The notes beneath the pieces are model-generated. The model was not told the origin of the DNA and searched no databases. It saw only the letters and a program-made list of their open reading frames with translations. A DNA stretch of 17,971 nucleotides from Helicobacteraceae bacterium (GTDB lineage: Bacteria > Campylobacterota > Campylobacteria > Campylobacterales > Helicobacteraceae). Positions 7,337-14,534 of the stretch are shown here, piece by piece. A program made the translations under genes and the position numbers. Numbering within the stretch: the first letter of the stretch is position 1; every line of letters starts with the position of its first letter. The stretch spans positions 1 to 17,971 of the forward strand of contig JARHYY010000048.1 of assembly GCA_029258405.1 (NCBI GenBank), given 5' to 3'.

Positions 7337-8589
7337 TACAAACCTACTGCACTTAGAGTTTGATAGCGACTCATTACAATTTGTGCTTGAATCTTACGCA
7401 TTGTATCTAATGCCACTTGCACAACAATTAAAACAGCTGTACCACCAAAATAAAAAGGCACACCCATGCTTTTCACAAGAAGCCATGGAAGCGTGGAGAT
7501 AATCGCTAGGTATAATGCACCAAATAAAGTTAGCCTACTAGCAATTTGTGTTAATAAATCGGCAGTTTTTTGTCCGGGTGTAATACCGGGTATAAACCCT
7601 CCTTGCCTTTTAAGGTTTTCTGATATGTCTTTTGCATTAAAGACAATAGAGGAATAAAAATAAGCAAAAAATATGACTAATATAAACATGAGCAGATGAT
7701 GCAAAACACCATTGGGGTTCAAATAATCTGCTATTGTTTTAATAATCTCATTATCTGATGCCTGCAATACAGTAAGCGGAAACATTAAAAGAGCCGATGC
7801 AAAAATAGGCGGAATCACTCCACTAAGATTGAGCTTAATGGGTATATAGTTCATAATTCTTTTATTTTGATTTTTCATAAGAACTTTTCTTGCATACGAT
7901 ACCCCAATACGCCTTTCTCCAAGCTCAACATATATAATTGCCAATATAGTTGCTACAATAATAAGCACAATTCCAATAAGCTCAATATAACTAATTTCAT
8001 TAGTATTTACCAAACTAAATGTACCACCAATAGCTGAAGGAATGCTTGAAACAATACCAGCAAAAATAATCAAAGAAATACCATTGCCTATGCCTTTTTG
8101 CGTAATCTGCTCGCCAATCCACATGAGTATCATTGTGCCAGCAAGCATAGAAATGGCTGATACAAGAACAAATAAATAAATATCATCGATTAATATCGCC
8201 CCTTCAATACCACTTCTAATACCAAAGGAAACACCAATGGATTGGACTATGGTAATAACAACTGTAAAATAACGAACAATTTGCATATATTTCATCATGC
8301 TATCGCGTTCTTTTTTCATCTTTGCCAAAGAGGGAAAAGTAGCAGCAAGAAGCTCCATGATAATGGAAGCAGTAATGTAGGGCATAATACCCAAAGAAAT
8401 AATGCTAAAGCGTTCAACAGCATTACCGCTAAACATATTAAAAAGCCCTAAAGCATTATTGCTATTACTGTCAAAAAAGCTTTTAATGACTGTTGCATCA
8501 ACACCGGGTACAGGTACATAAGCTAATACTCTATACGCCAACAAAAAGGCAAAAGTTATCAATATTTTATTGACAATTACTTTATTCAT
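7336..8589 (-). CDS. secY: Preprotein translocase subunit SecY
   Basis: A 417-residue inner-membrane protein with ten predicted transmembrane helices (approximately 8-27, 62-84, 104-124, 136-158, 168-188, 201-222, 255-275, 298-318, 351-371 and 379-396). SecY is the channel of the SecYEG translocon. The plug region lies at about 46-60, the cytoplasmic C4 loop carries GERRIGVSYARK at about 224-235, and the C5 loop carries GGFIPGITPGQKTAD. E. coli has the SecA-critical Arg357 in the C5 motif (GIRPG); this protein has Thr337 (ACA codon at 7579-7581). The C-terminus VPFYFGGTAVLIVVQV is normal. It starts two bases after rplO, with only a weak ribosome-binding site, so coupling is likely. Confidence 0.98.
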   Translation of the reverse strand: MNKVIVNKILITFAFLLAYRVLAYVPVPGVDATVIKSFFDSNSNNALGLFNMFSGNAVERFSIISLGIMPYITASIIMELLAATFPSLAKMKKERDSMMKYMQIVRYFTVVITIVQSIGVSFGIRSGIEGAILIDDIYLFVLVSAISMLAGTMILMWIGEQITQKGIGNGISLIIFAGIVSSIPSAIGGTFSLVNTNEISYIELIGIVLIIVATILAIIYVELGERRIGVSYARKVLMKNQNKRIMNYIPIKLNLSGVIPPIFASALLMFPLTVLQASDNEIIKTIADYLNPNGVLHHLLMFILVIFFAYFYSSIVFNAKDISENLKRQGGFIPGITPGQKTADLLTQIASRLTLFGALYLAIISTLPWLLVKSMGVPFYFGGTAVLIVVQVALDTMRKIQAQIVMSRYQTLSAVGL

Positions 8590-8591
8590 TA

Positions 8592-9044
8592 CTATTGCCC
8601 GCTAGCAAAAATATAGGGGCTCTTAATTTTGCAAATCAATGTGGAAGCTCCTTTGCCAATTAATTTCACTTTGAGCCATTCAGCTATTTTACCCTTATTT
8701 TGGTTAATAGAATCTATTTTTCTTATTTTTGCCTTATAAGATGGTATAGCACAAATAGCATGAAGGTTGCTTAAAGTAATCTCTTCAAGAGAAGTGATTT
8801 TTGGAAATTTTTCTATATTAATCACATAAGGCTTGATAACCTTACTCTTAAAACCAACCTTTGGCAAGCGTCTTTGTAGCGGCTGTTGCCCACCTTCAAA
8901 GCCCCTTTTTGCTTTATAACCAGAACGAGCTGTTTGTCCTTTTCCTCCTCGTGTAGAGGTTTTGCCCATTCCGCTACCTTGCCCTCGCCCTACTCTTTTA
9001 ATTTTTTTAATACTTCCTGCAGCAGGCTTTAAATGCTCTAACAT
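8592..9044 (-). CDS. rplO: 50S ribosomal protein L15
   Basis: A 150-residue L15. The glycine- and basic-rich N-terminal half is intact: GRGQGSGMGKTSTRGGKGQ, then KRGFEGGQQPLQRRLPKVGF. It is longer than the 133 residues I recall for H. pylori. The extra length is a lysine-rich stretch around residues 100-125 (KAKIRKIDSINQNKGKI) before the final VKLIGKGAS module. L15 binds 23S rRNA late in 50S assembly. It follows rpsE directly; rpmD (L30), which separates the two in many bacteria, is absent. ATG at 9042-9044. Confidence 0.97.
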   Translation of the reverse strand: MLEHLKPAAGSIKKIKRVGRGQGSGMGKTSTRGGKGQTARSGYKAKRGFEGGQQPLQRRLPKVGFKSKVIKPYVINIEKFPKITSLEEITLSNLHAICAIPSYKAKIRKIDSINQNKGKIAEWLKVKLIGKGASTLICKIKSPYIFASGQ

Positions 9045-9053
9045 AAAAACTCC

Positions 9054-9575
9054 TTATGCTTTAATCTTTTTCAGTGCATCAAATGTCGCTCGCACAACAT
9101 TATAAGGATTGCTTGAGCCAAGAGATTTAGTTAAAATATCTTTAATGCCTACAAGTTCAATAACAGGTCTTGTAGAACCTCCAGCAATTACCCCTGTTCC
9201 CTCACTAGCAGGACGCAATAAGATGCGACTTGAATTATATTTATGCTCAATATCATGAGCTATTGTTGTCCCCTTAATATTGATTTTAATAAGATTTTTA
9301 AAGGCATCATCAACAGCTTTTTTGATTGCATCTGGAACTTCTTTTGCTTTTCCTAATCCAAAACCTACAGTTCCATTCTTATCGCCAACAACAACAAGGG
9401 CATTAAAGCGAAATCTTCTCCCCCCTTTGACTACTTTTGTTACACGACCTATATTAACAACAACTTCCTCAAAACCTGCACGCATATTTTCTTTTGAATG
9501 TTCTTTGGATTCTTTCTTTAAATTTTGCTGTTCTTTTTCTTCAATATTATTATCACTATTTGTACTTTCTTCCAT
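9054..9575 (-). CDS. rpsE: 30S ribosomal protein S5 with N-terminal extension
   Basis: A 173-residue S5. The conserved body starts at about residue 35 (FEEVVVNIGRVTKVVKGG) with the S5 double-stranded RNA-binding fold, FGLGKAKEVPDAIKKAV, and the C-terminal SEGTGVIAGGSTRP domain. S5 helps decoding accuracy and mRNA unwinding at the 30S entry site. Residues 1-34 include a hydrophilic Glu/Lys/Asn/Ser-rich extension (NSDNNIEEKEQQNLKKESKE) not present in the roughly 147-residue H. pylori and C. jejuni proteins as I recall them. The ATG at 9573-9575 has AAAAGGAG six bases upstream. The internal Met31 (9483-9485) has no clear ribosome-binding site, so the extension appears to be translated. Confidence 0.97.
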   Translation of the reverse strand: MEESTNSDNNIEEKEQQNLKKESKEHSKENMRAGFEEVVVNIGRVTKVVKGGRRFRFNALVVVGDKNGTVGFGLGKAKEVPDAIKKAVDDAFKNLIKINIKGTTIAHDIEHKYNSSRILLRPASEGTGVIAGGSTRPVIELVGIKDILTKSLGSSNPYNVVRATFDALKKIKA

Positions 9576-9592
9576 ATTATGCTCCTTTTATT

Positions 9593-9949
9593 TTAAAACC
9601 TAATGCCATTCTCACGCAAAGAATCAGCAAAACTTGCCACCACTCCATGATAAAGATAACCATTTCTATCAAGGACAATTTCTTGAATACCTTTTGCTTT
9701 TAATGATTCTGCAAAAAGAATAGCTATTTTTTTTACATCATTTTGGTTAGCTTTTATAGTATTTTTTTTACCATCAACCACAGCAATGGTATGAGAAGTT
9801 GTATCATCGATAGCTTGTGCATAGAAATAACGGTTAGAGCGAAAAATAGAAACTCTAGGCTTATCTTTTGTGCCAAAAACTTTTCCCCTTACACGAAGTT
9901 TGCGTTTTAATCGCAAACGATTCTTTTGTTTGACATTTTTTTCTCTCAT
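9593..9949 (-). CDS. rplR: 50S ribosomal protein L18
   Basis: A 118-residue L18 of normal length. The basic N-terminus (KQKNRLRLKRKLRVRGKVFG) leads into the family motif KPRVSIFRSNRYFYAQAIDD, and the C-terminus is VVASFADSLRENGIRF. L18 binds 5S rRNA together with L5. The spacing is 9 nt after rplF and 17 nt before rpsE, with AAGGAT before the ATG. Confidence 0.98.
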   Translation of the reverse strand: MREKNVKQKNRLRLKRKLRVRGKVFGTKDKPRVSIFRSNRYFYAQAIDDTTSHTIAVVDGKKNTIKANQNDVKKIAILFAESLKAKGIQEIVLDRNGYLYHGVVASFADSLRENGIRF

Positions 9950-9958
9950 TGCTTATCC

Positions 9959-10495
9959 TTATTTCTTAGAAGTTTTTCCGGCTTTTCTGATAATGACTTC
10001 ATCAACATATTTTACCCCTTTTCCCTTATATGGCTCTGGGGGTCTAAATTCTCTTATATTCGCAGCAATTTGTCCTACTTGCTGCTTATCCATTCCTTTA
10101 ATAGTGAGAATATTTTTGTCAATATTCATCTCAATCCCTTCTGGAATATCATAATTAATTGGATGAGAGAAACCTAAGTTCAATTCAAGCACCTTGCCTT
10201 TTATTGCTGCTCTATATCCAACACCATTAATCTCTAGCTGCTTGCTAAAACCTTTATCTAATCCTTCGATAATATTATATGCTAATGCCCTATATGTGCC
10301 CCAAAAAGCACGATGTGAAGCTGCATCACCTTTTGCACTAAAAGAGAGTTCATTATTTTGCAAAGAAATATTTACTCTATTAAATGTATTGAGCTCAACA
10401 GTTTTCTTTCCTTTAGTTGCATAAATAACACCATCTTCTACTTTAACTTCAATACCGCTAGGCAGGGCAATAGGTTTTTTTCCAACTCTTGACAT
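9959..10495 (-). CDS. rplF: 50S ribosomal protein L6
   Basis: A 178-residue L6 with two duplicated L6 domains. The N-terminus is MSRVGKKPIALPSGIEVKV, the GVGYRAAIKGK segment marks the second domain, and the signature PPEPYKGKGVKYVDEVIIRK lies near the C-terminus. L6 lies near the sarcin-ricin loop and the factor-binding centre of the 50S subunit. It sits 10 nt after rpsH and 9 nt before rplR. Confidence 0.98.
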   Translation of the reverse strand: MSRVGKKPIALPSGIEVKVEDGVIYATKGKKTVELNTFNRVNISLQNNELSFSAKGDAASHRAFWGTYRALAYNIIEGLDKGFSKQLEINGVGYRAAIKGKVLELNLGFSHPINYDIPEGIEMNIDKNILTIKGMDKQQVGQIAANIREFRPPEPYKGKGVKYVDEVIIRKAGKTSKK

Positions 10496-10505
10496 TTTTA
10501 ACCTC

Positions 10506-10901
10506 TTACCAAATACTACATAATACTTCGCCGCCTACATTTACTCTATAGGCTTCTTTATTGCTAATAACCCCTTTTGATGTACTCACCACAATCAAAC
10601 CATAACCATTTTTAAAACGCTTAAGCTCATTTCTCCCTTTATACACTCTTCTACCGGGCTTACTAATTCTTTTAATCTCACTAAATACTGATTTACCATT
10701 TTCCTTATATTTTAAAACAACCTTAATAGATTGCTTGCCATGAGTATCATGCACTTTATAGCTCTCAATAAAACCATTGACCATGAAAACATCTAAAATA
10801 GAAACTATAATTTTTGCATATTGTAATGTAGTATGCTCTAATCGTCTCATGGCTGCATTTCTAATTCTTGTTAAAGAATCGGCAATAATATCATTCATCA
10901 T
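10506..10901 (-). CDS. rpsH: 30S ribosomal protein S8
   Basis: A 131-residue S8. The N-terminal NDIIADSLTRIRNAAMRR and the C-terminal STSKGVISNKEAYRVNVGGE and VLCSIW are family hallmarks. S8 binds the central domain of 16S rRNA. In E. coli it is the feedback repressor of the spc operon; its mRNA target around rplX-rplE was not established here. Two ATG codons stand in tandem (10899-10901 and 10896-10898). AGGAG lies eight bases before the first and eleven before the second, so the first is chosen. Confidence 0.98.
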   Translation of the reverse strand: MMNDIIADSLTRIRNAAMRRLEHTTLQYAKIIVSILDVFMVNGFIESYKVHDTHGKQSIKVVLKYKENGKSVFSEIKRISKPGRRVYKGRNELKRFKNGYGLIVVSTSKGVISNKEAYRVNVGGEVLCSIW

Positions 10902-10913
10902 GTCTTTAACTCC

Positions 10914-11099
10914 TTACCAGCTTGCTTTTCTTAAGCCGGGTATTAAACCCTCATTGCCCATTTTTCGCAAACAAACACGACAAAGACCAAAATCACGATA
11001 TACAGAATGAGGGCGACCACAAATCTTGCAACGACTATATGCCCTCACTTTAAATTTAGGTTTTCTCTTTGTTTTTGCTATCATTGATTTCTTAGCCAT
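10914..11099 (-). CDS. rpsN: 30S ribosomal protein S14, zinc-binding short form
   Basis: A 61-residue S14 of the short zinc type (S14Z), unlike the roughly 100-residue E. coli form. Cys24, Cys27, Cys40 and Cys43 form the CxxC...CxxC zinc site. The protein begins MAKKSMIAKTKRKPKF and ends GLIPGLRKASW. I chose the ATG at 11097-11099, which overlaps the last eight bases of rplE and has AGGAAG upstream inside rplE. The open frame continues upstream to another start, but the added residues (MSCLECLFQKEEH) lie inside rplE and do not resemble S14. Overlap implies coupling with L5. Confidence 0.97.
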   Translation of the reverse strand: MAKKSMIAKTKRKPKFKVRAYSRCKICGRPHSVYRDFGLCRVCLRKMGNEGLIPGLRKASW

Positions 11100-11646
11100 G
11101 TGCTCTTCCTTTTGAAAAAGGCATTCCAAACAACTCAAGAAGTTTAAAAGCTTCTTTATCTGTATGTGCCGTTGTTATAATACTAATATTCATTCCATGT
11201 GTTACCATAATATCATCATAAACCACCTCAGGAAACATTAGTTGTTCATTAAGACCAAAGTTATAATTCCCTCGCCCATCAAAACCATTACGCGGAACAC
11301 CTCTAAAATCTCTTACACGAGGCAAAGCGATAACAATGAGCTTTTCTAAAAAGTTGTACATTAAATTATTTCTCAATGTTACCTTAACGCCCATAGGCAT
11401 GCCTTCTCGCATTTTAAAACCAGCAACAGACCTTTTTGCCGTAGTGATTACAGCTCTTTGTCCAGCAATAAGCGAAATAGTATCGGCAATATTTTGCATT
11501 ATTTTTGTATCTTTTGCATAATCTCCTGCCCCAACGCTAATGACAATCTTTTCAAGCTTTGGCAGTAACATAGGATTTTTAATATCTAATTCTGCTTGAA
11601 GCTTTTTACATACCTCTTCTTTATAAAACTTCTTCAACTGATACAT
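11092..11646 (-). CDS. rplE: 50S ribosomal protein L5
   Basis: A 184-residue L5. Recognisable segments are NPMLLPKLEKIVISVGAGD, the GQRAVITTAKRSVAGFKMRE block, RDFRGVPRNGFDGRGNYNFG and the C-terminal GMPFSKG. L5 binds 5S rRNA and forms the bridge with S13. The ATG overlaps the rplX stop as TAATG, and its 3' end overlaps rpsN by eight bases, so it is probably translationally coupled on both sides. Confidence 0.98.
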   Translation of the reverse strand: MYQLKKFYKEEVCKKLQAELDIKNPMLLPKLEKIVISVGAGDYAKDTKIMQNIADTISLIAGQRAVITTAKRSVAGFKMREGMPMGVKVTLRNNLMYNFLEKLIVIALPRVRDFRGVPRNGFDGRGNYNFGLNEQLMFPEVVYDDIMVTHGMNISIITTAHTDKEAFKLLELFGMPFSKGRAHG

Positions 11647-11876
11647 TATGCTTCCTCAACTTTCTTTACATTAGAAATATGGATAGGCATTTCTTTTTCC
11701 ACAAAACCACCTTTTGGGTTAGAATCACTTGGCTTTATGCTTTTCTTCACAATCTTGCAACCTGCTACAATCACTTGAGATTTCTTAGGTAAAACCTTCA
11801 AGACTTCTGATACCTTTCCTTTATCATCACCAGCAATAAGCTTTACCTTATCGCCCTTTCTTATTTTTCTTGCCAT
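11646..11876 (-). CDS. rplX: 50S ribosomal protein L24
   Basis: A 76-residue L24, the compact epsilonproteobacterial length (E. coli is about 104). The KOW motif is at about residues 5-32 (KGDKVKLIAGDDKGKVSEV), followed by IVKKSIKPS and NPKGGFVEKE. L24 initiates 50S assembly near the tunnel exit. The start at 11874-11876 (MARKIRKGD) was chosen because GGAGGTG precedes it at a good distance. An upstream in-frame start would add ten residues (MFLSLRRCCN) lying within rplN. It starts one base after the rplN stop. Confidence 0.97.
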   Translation of the reverse strand: MARKIRKGDKVKLIAGDDKGKVSEVLKVLPKKSQVIVAGCKIVKKSIKPSDSNPKGGFVEKEMPIHISNVKKVEEA

Positions 11877-11877
11877 A

Positions 11878-12246
11878 TTACAGCACCTCCGGAGCGAGAG
11901 AAACAATTTTCATAAAATTAGCATAACGCACTTCACGACTCACAGGACCAAAAATACGCGTACCTATAGGCTCTTTTTTGTTATCAAGAATAACAGCAGC
12001 ATTATCATCAAAACGAATCAAAGAACCATTAGCCCTTTGGATTTCTTTCTTTGTTCTTACCACAACTGCTTTTACAACTTGCCCTTTTTTTACCTTTCCA
12101 TTGGGTATAGCTTTTTTTACCGAAACAACAATTACATCGCCTACAGTGGCATACCGTCTTTTGCTCCCTCCTAAAATCTTAATACACATCACTTCTTTCG
12201 CACCGCTGTTATCAGCTACATTTAATCTTGTAAAACTTTGGATCAT
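11878..12246 (-). CDS. rplN: 50S ribosomal protein L14
   Basis: A 122-residue L14, one of the most conserved ribosomal proteins. It begins MIQSFTRLNVADNSGAKEVM and contains VVVRTKKEIQRANGS, FDDNAAVILDN and GPVSREVR. L14 lies at the subunit interface in the 50S and is a target of the silencing factor RsfS in other bacteria. The start overlaps the rpsQ stop in an ATGA arrangement, with AGGAG upstream. Confidence 0.98.
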   Translation of the reverse strand: MIQSFTRLNVADNSGAKEVMCIKILGGSKRRYATVGDVIVVSVKKAIPNGKVKKGQVVKAVVVRTKKEIQRANGSLIRFDDNAAVILDNKKEPIGTRIFGPVSREVRYANFMKIVSLAPEVL

Positions 12247-12512
12247 AATTGAACTCCTGCAGAAACAAGTCTATGAAAAGTAAAAGCTTTTCTTTTTGAT
12301 ACGGGCTTACATTCAATCGCCTCAATTACATCACCAACTTTGACACTATTTTGCTCATCATGCACAATGTATCGTTTGAATCGCTTAACAATTTTACGAT
12401 ACCTCGGATGAATAACATGCCTTTCTACAAGAATAGCAACACTTTTATTGCCACTCTTACTTACCACTGCTCCTTGTATAATACGCTTATGTGCTTTTTT
12501 TACTTCGCTCAT
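12243..12512 (-). CDS. rpsQ: 30S ribosomal protein S17
   Basis: An 89-residue S17 with an OB fold. Key segments are KRIIQGAVVSKSGNKSVAIL, HPRYRKIVKRFKRYIVHDE, VGDVIEAIECKPVSKRKAF and the terminal FHRLVSAGVQL. S17 binds the 5' domain of 16S rRNA early in assembly. It begins one base after the rpmC stop, with AGAGG from the rpmC end as ribosome-binding site, and overlaps rplN by four bases. Confidence 0.97.
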   Translation of the reverse strand: MSEVKKAHKRIIQGAVVSKSGNKSVAILVERHVIHPRYRKIVKRFKRYIVHDEQNSVKVGDVIEAIECKPVSKRKAFTFHRLVSAGVQL

Positions 12513-12513
12513 C

Positions 12514-12702
12514 TCAAGCCTCTTTTGCCCTAAGAGCTGTGTTAATGCGTGCTATATCTGCTCTTACAGCTCTTATTTCATTAGAATTTTTTAATTGCAT
12601 TGTTCTTAATTTTAATCGATACTCAAAAAGTAATAGCTTTTTTTCTTTTAAAAGCTGTTTTAATTCATTAGAATCCTTATCAACCAATTCAGTAAATTTC
12701 AT
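12514..12702 (-). CDS. rpmC: 50S ribosomal protein L29
   Basis: A 62-residue two-helix L29 starting MKFTELVDKDSNELKQLL, with the conserved FEYRLKLRTMQL-like and IRAVRADIARINTAL segments. L29 sits at the polypeptide exit next to L23, where the signal recognition particle docks. I chose the ATG at 12700-12702. An upstream GTG (12712-12714) would add MRAK but has no ribosome-binding site. The gene overlaps the 3' end of rplP by 14 nt. GAG-rich sequence upstream gives only a weak binding site, so coupling to rplP is likely. Confidence 0.95.
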   Translation of the reverse strand: MKFTELVDKDSNELKQLLKEKKLLLFEYRLKLRTMQLKNSNEIRAVRADIARINTALRAKEA

Positions 12703-13114
12703 TTTCGCTCTCACTTGTTACAATCTTTGTTTTAAATGGGAGCTTGCTTTGAGCTAGCACTAATGCTTCTCGTGCTAAACCCTCTTCAACACTCCCCATT
12801 TCATAGATAATGCGACCGGGCTGAATATTCATAACCCATTTTTCTACAGAACCTCTACCCTTACCCATGCGTACTTCCAAAGGCTTCGCTGTTAAAGGTT
12901 TATCAGGAAATACCCTAATCCATGTTTGTCCTGTTCTCTTTGTGCGACGCGTCATAGCAATTCTTGCAGCTTCAATCTGACGAGAATCGATCCGCCCATG
13001 CTCTATAGCTTTAATGCCAATATTTCCAAACGCAAGAGCATTACCCCTAGAAGCTTTGCCTCTATTGCGTCCTTTCATTTGTTTGCGGTATTTTGTTTTC
13101 TTTGGCATTAACAT
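12689..13114 (-). CDS. rplP: 50S ribosomal protein L16
   Basis: A 141-residue L16 with the Helicobacter-type start MLMPKKTKYRKQMKGRNRG. Downstream are RQIEAARIAMTR, WIRVFPDKPLTAKPLEVRMG, KGRGSVEKWVMNIQPGR and the C-terminal KLPFKTKIV. L16 helps form the A-tRNA and elongation factor site of the 50S. The ATG is two bases after the rpsC stop, and AGGAGG lies within the last codons of rpsC. Confidence 0.98.
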   Translation of the reverse strand: MLMPKKTKYRKQMKGRNRGKASRGNALAFGNIGIKAIEHGRIDSRQIEAARIAMTRRTKRTGQTWIRVFPDKPLTAKPLEVRMGKGRGSVEKWVMNIQPGRIIYEMGSVEEGLAREALVLAQSKLPFKTKIVTSESENEIY

Positions 13115-13116
13115 AT

Positions 13117-13851
13117 TTATTGCCTCCTTCTTCGTGATATTCTTGCTTCTCTATCATTTCTATCATTATCAGTACTTGTTTCTCTTTTTTCAACATGGAG
13201 ACCTTTTTGAAGAATTTCTCCTTTAAATATCCACGCTTTAACACCAATAATGCCATAAGTTGTCATAGCCTCTGCAAACCCATATTCCACTTTTGCCCTT
13301 AAGGTATGCAAAGGAACTCGTCCATCCATATACCATTCTGTACGAGCCATTTCCGCTCCAGCAAGACGCCCAGAAACTTGTATTTTAATGCCTTTTGCTC
13401 CTGATTTCATAGCATTTTGCATGACCTTTTTCATTGCTCGGCGAAATGCCACCCTTTTTTCAAGTTGCATAGCTACGCTCTCAGCGGCAAGTTGTGCATT
13501 AGCATAAGGTCTTTTAACTTCTTTTATGTTAATAGCTACATCTTTTTTTTCATTTTTACCAGTATCAACTATTTTTTGAAGTGCTTTTTTGATATTCTCA
13601 ACATCAGAACCTTTTTTTCCAATAATTACACCCGGTCGAGCAGCAACAATAGTGATTCGTAATTTTTTTGCTGTTCTTTCTATGATAGTTTCACTAATAC
13701 CTGCTGTTGATAAATTTGTTTTCAAAAATTTTCGTATTTCATAGTCTTCAACAATATTTTCCGGAGTGATTCCAAAGTTCGAAAACCATCGCGACTTCCA
13801 ATTTTGATTGATTCCCAATCTTAAACCAATAGGATTAACTTTTTGACCCAT
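13117..13851 (-). CDS. rpsC: 30S ribosomal protein S3
   Basis: A 244-residue S3. It begins MGQKVNPIGLRLG. The KH type II domain carries the GKKG loop at residues 78-81 (RPGVIIGKKGSDVE). FRRAMKK at about 136-142 matches the basic residues at the mRNA entry pore implicated in the ribosome's helicase activity. The C-terminal domain has IQVSGRLAGAEMARTEW and the tail ends in an arginine-rich ARISRRRRQ. It is about ten residues longer than my recollection of the H. pylori protein, at the tail. It starts two bases after rplV, with GAGGAT as ribosome-binding site. Confidence 0.98.
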   Translation of the reverse strand: MGQKVNPIGLRLGINQNWKSRWFSNFGITPENIVEDYEIRKFLKTNLSTAGISETIIERTAKKLRITIVAARPGVIIGKKGSDVENIKKALQKIVDTGKNEKKDVAINIKEVKRPYANAQLAAESVAMQLEKRVAFRRAMKKVMQNAMKSGAKGIKIQVSGRLAGAEMARTEWYMDGRVPLHTLRAKVEYGFAEAMTTYGIIGVKAWIFKGEILQKGLHVEKRETSTDNDRNDREARISRRRRQ

Positions 13852-13853
13852 GA

Positions 13854-14234
13854 CTAACTATCCTCACCAACTCGTTCCACTTTTCTACCTCTCTTTACTT
13901 CTTTTTGTTGTATATCTTTCTTTTCTGCAACCTCTACAAAAACATGCGAAGTGGGCTTGCGAATTGGAGTAGCCCTCCCTTTAGCCCTTGGTGTAAATCT
14001 TCGCAATACAGGACCAGCATCAACTCTACATGAGGCTATAAATACATTATCCGCTTCATATCCTCCATTTGCAACAGCTGATGCAAGCACTTTGGAGATA
14101 ATTTTTGCTGCTTTATTAGGAGTAAATTCTAAAGCAGCAAGAGCCTTTTCTGCATTCATACCTTGTATTTCACGAGCGACTAACCGTGCCTTTGTAGGAG
14201 ATAGCCGAACAAATTTCAATAATGCCCTACTCAT
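13854..14234 (-). CDS. rplV: 50S ribosomal protein L22
   Basis: A 126-residue L22. It begins MSRALLKFVRLSPTKARLVA. The tunnel-lining beta-hairpin loop lies in GPVLRRFTPRAKGRATPIRK at about residues 74-93, the site where macrolide-resistance changes occur in other bacteria; nothing here looks altered by eye. The C-terminal tail is charged (DIQQKEVKRGRKVERVGEDS), longer than the minimal family form. It is 9 nt after rpsS and two bases before rpsC. Confidence 0.97.
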   Translation of the reverse strand: MSRALLKFVRLSPTKARLVAREIQGMNAEKALAALEFTPNKAAKIISKVLASAVANGGYEADNVFIASCRVDAGPVLRRFTPRAKGRATPIRKPTSHVFVEVAEKKDIQQKEVKRGRKVERVGEDS

Positions 14235-14243
14235 TTCTTTCTC

Positions 14244-14525
14244 CTATTTGCCTATTTTCTTTTGGACACTACCCTTATGCCCCTTAAATGTTCTTGTGGG
14301 AGCAAATTCCCCCAAACGATAGCCTACATGATTCTCTGTAACATAAACAGGCACAAACGCTCTTCCATTATGCACATTAAAAGTCATTCCAATCATATCT
14401 GGAATAATAGTGCTTCGTCTTGACCATGTTTTAATGGGTTTATTATCTTTAGTCTCTTTACTCTTAGTGACTTTTTTTAATAAATGTTCATCTATGAAAG
14501 GACCTTTTTTAATAGATCTTGCCAT
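14244..14525 (-). CDS. rpsS: 30S ribosomal protein S19
   Basis: A 93-residue S19 with the universal pattern: MARSIKKGPFIDEHLLKKV at the start, KTWSRRSTIIPDMIGMTF, VHNGRAFVPVYVTENHVGYR and the C-terminal LGEFAPTRTFKGHKG. S19 pairs with S13 in the 30S head. GGGAG precedes the ATG, and the gaps to rplB and rplV are 9 nt each. Confidence 0.98.
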   Translation of the reverse strand: MARSIKKGPFIDEHLLKKVTKSKETKDNKPIKTWSRRSTIIPDMIGMTFNVHNGRAFVPVYVTENHVGYRLGEFAPTRTFKGHKGSVQKKIGK

Positions 14526-14534
14526 TTTATCTCC

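Noticed and set aside
13543..13550. Run of eight T residues (poly-A in the coding strand) inside rpsC
   Set aside because: Encodes ordinary lysine codons in an essential, intact gene; similar runs occur in rplC.
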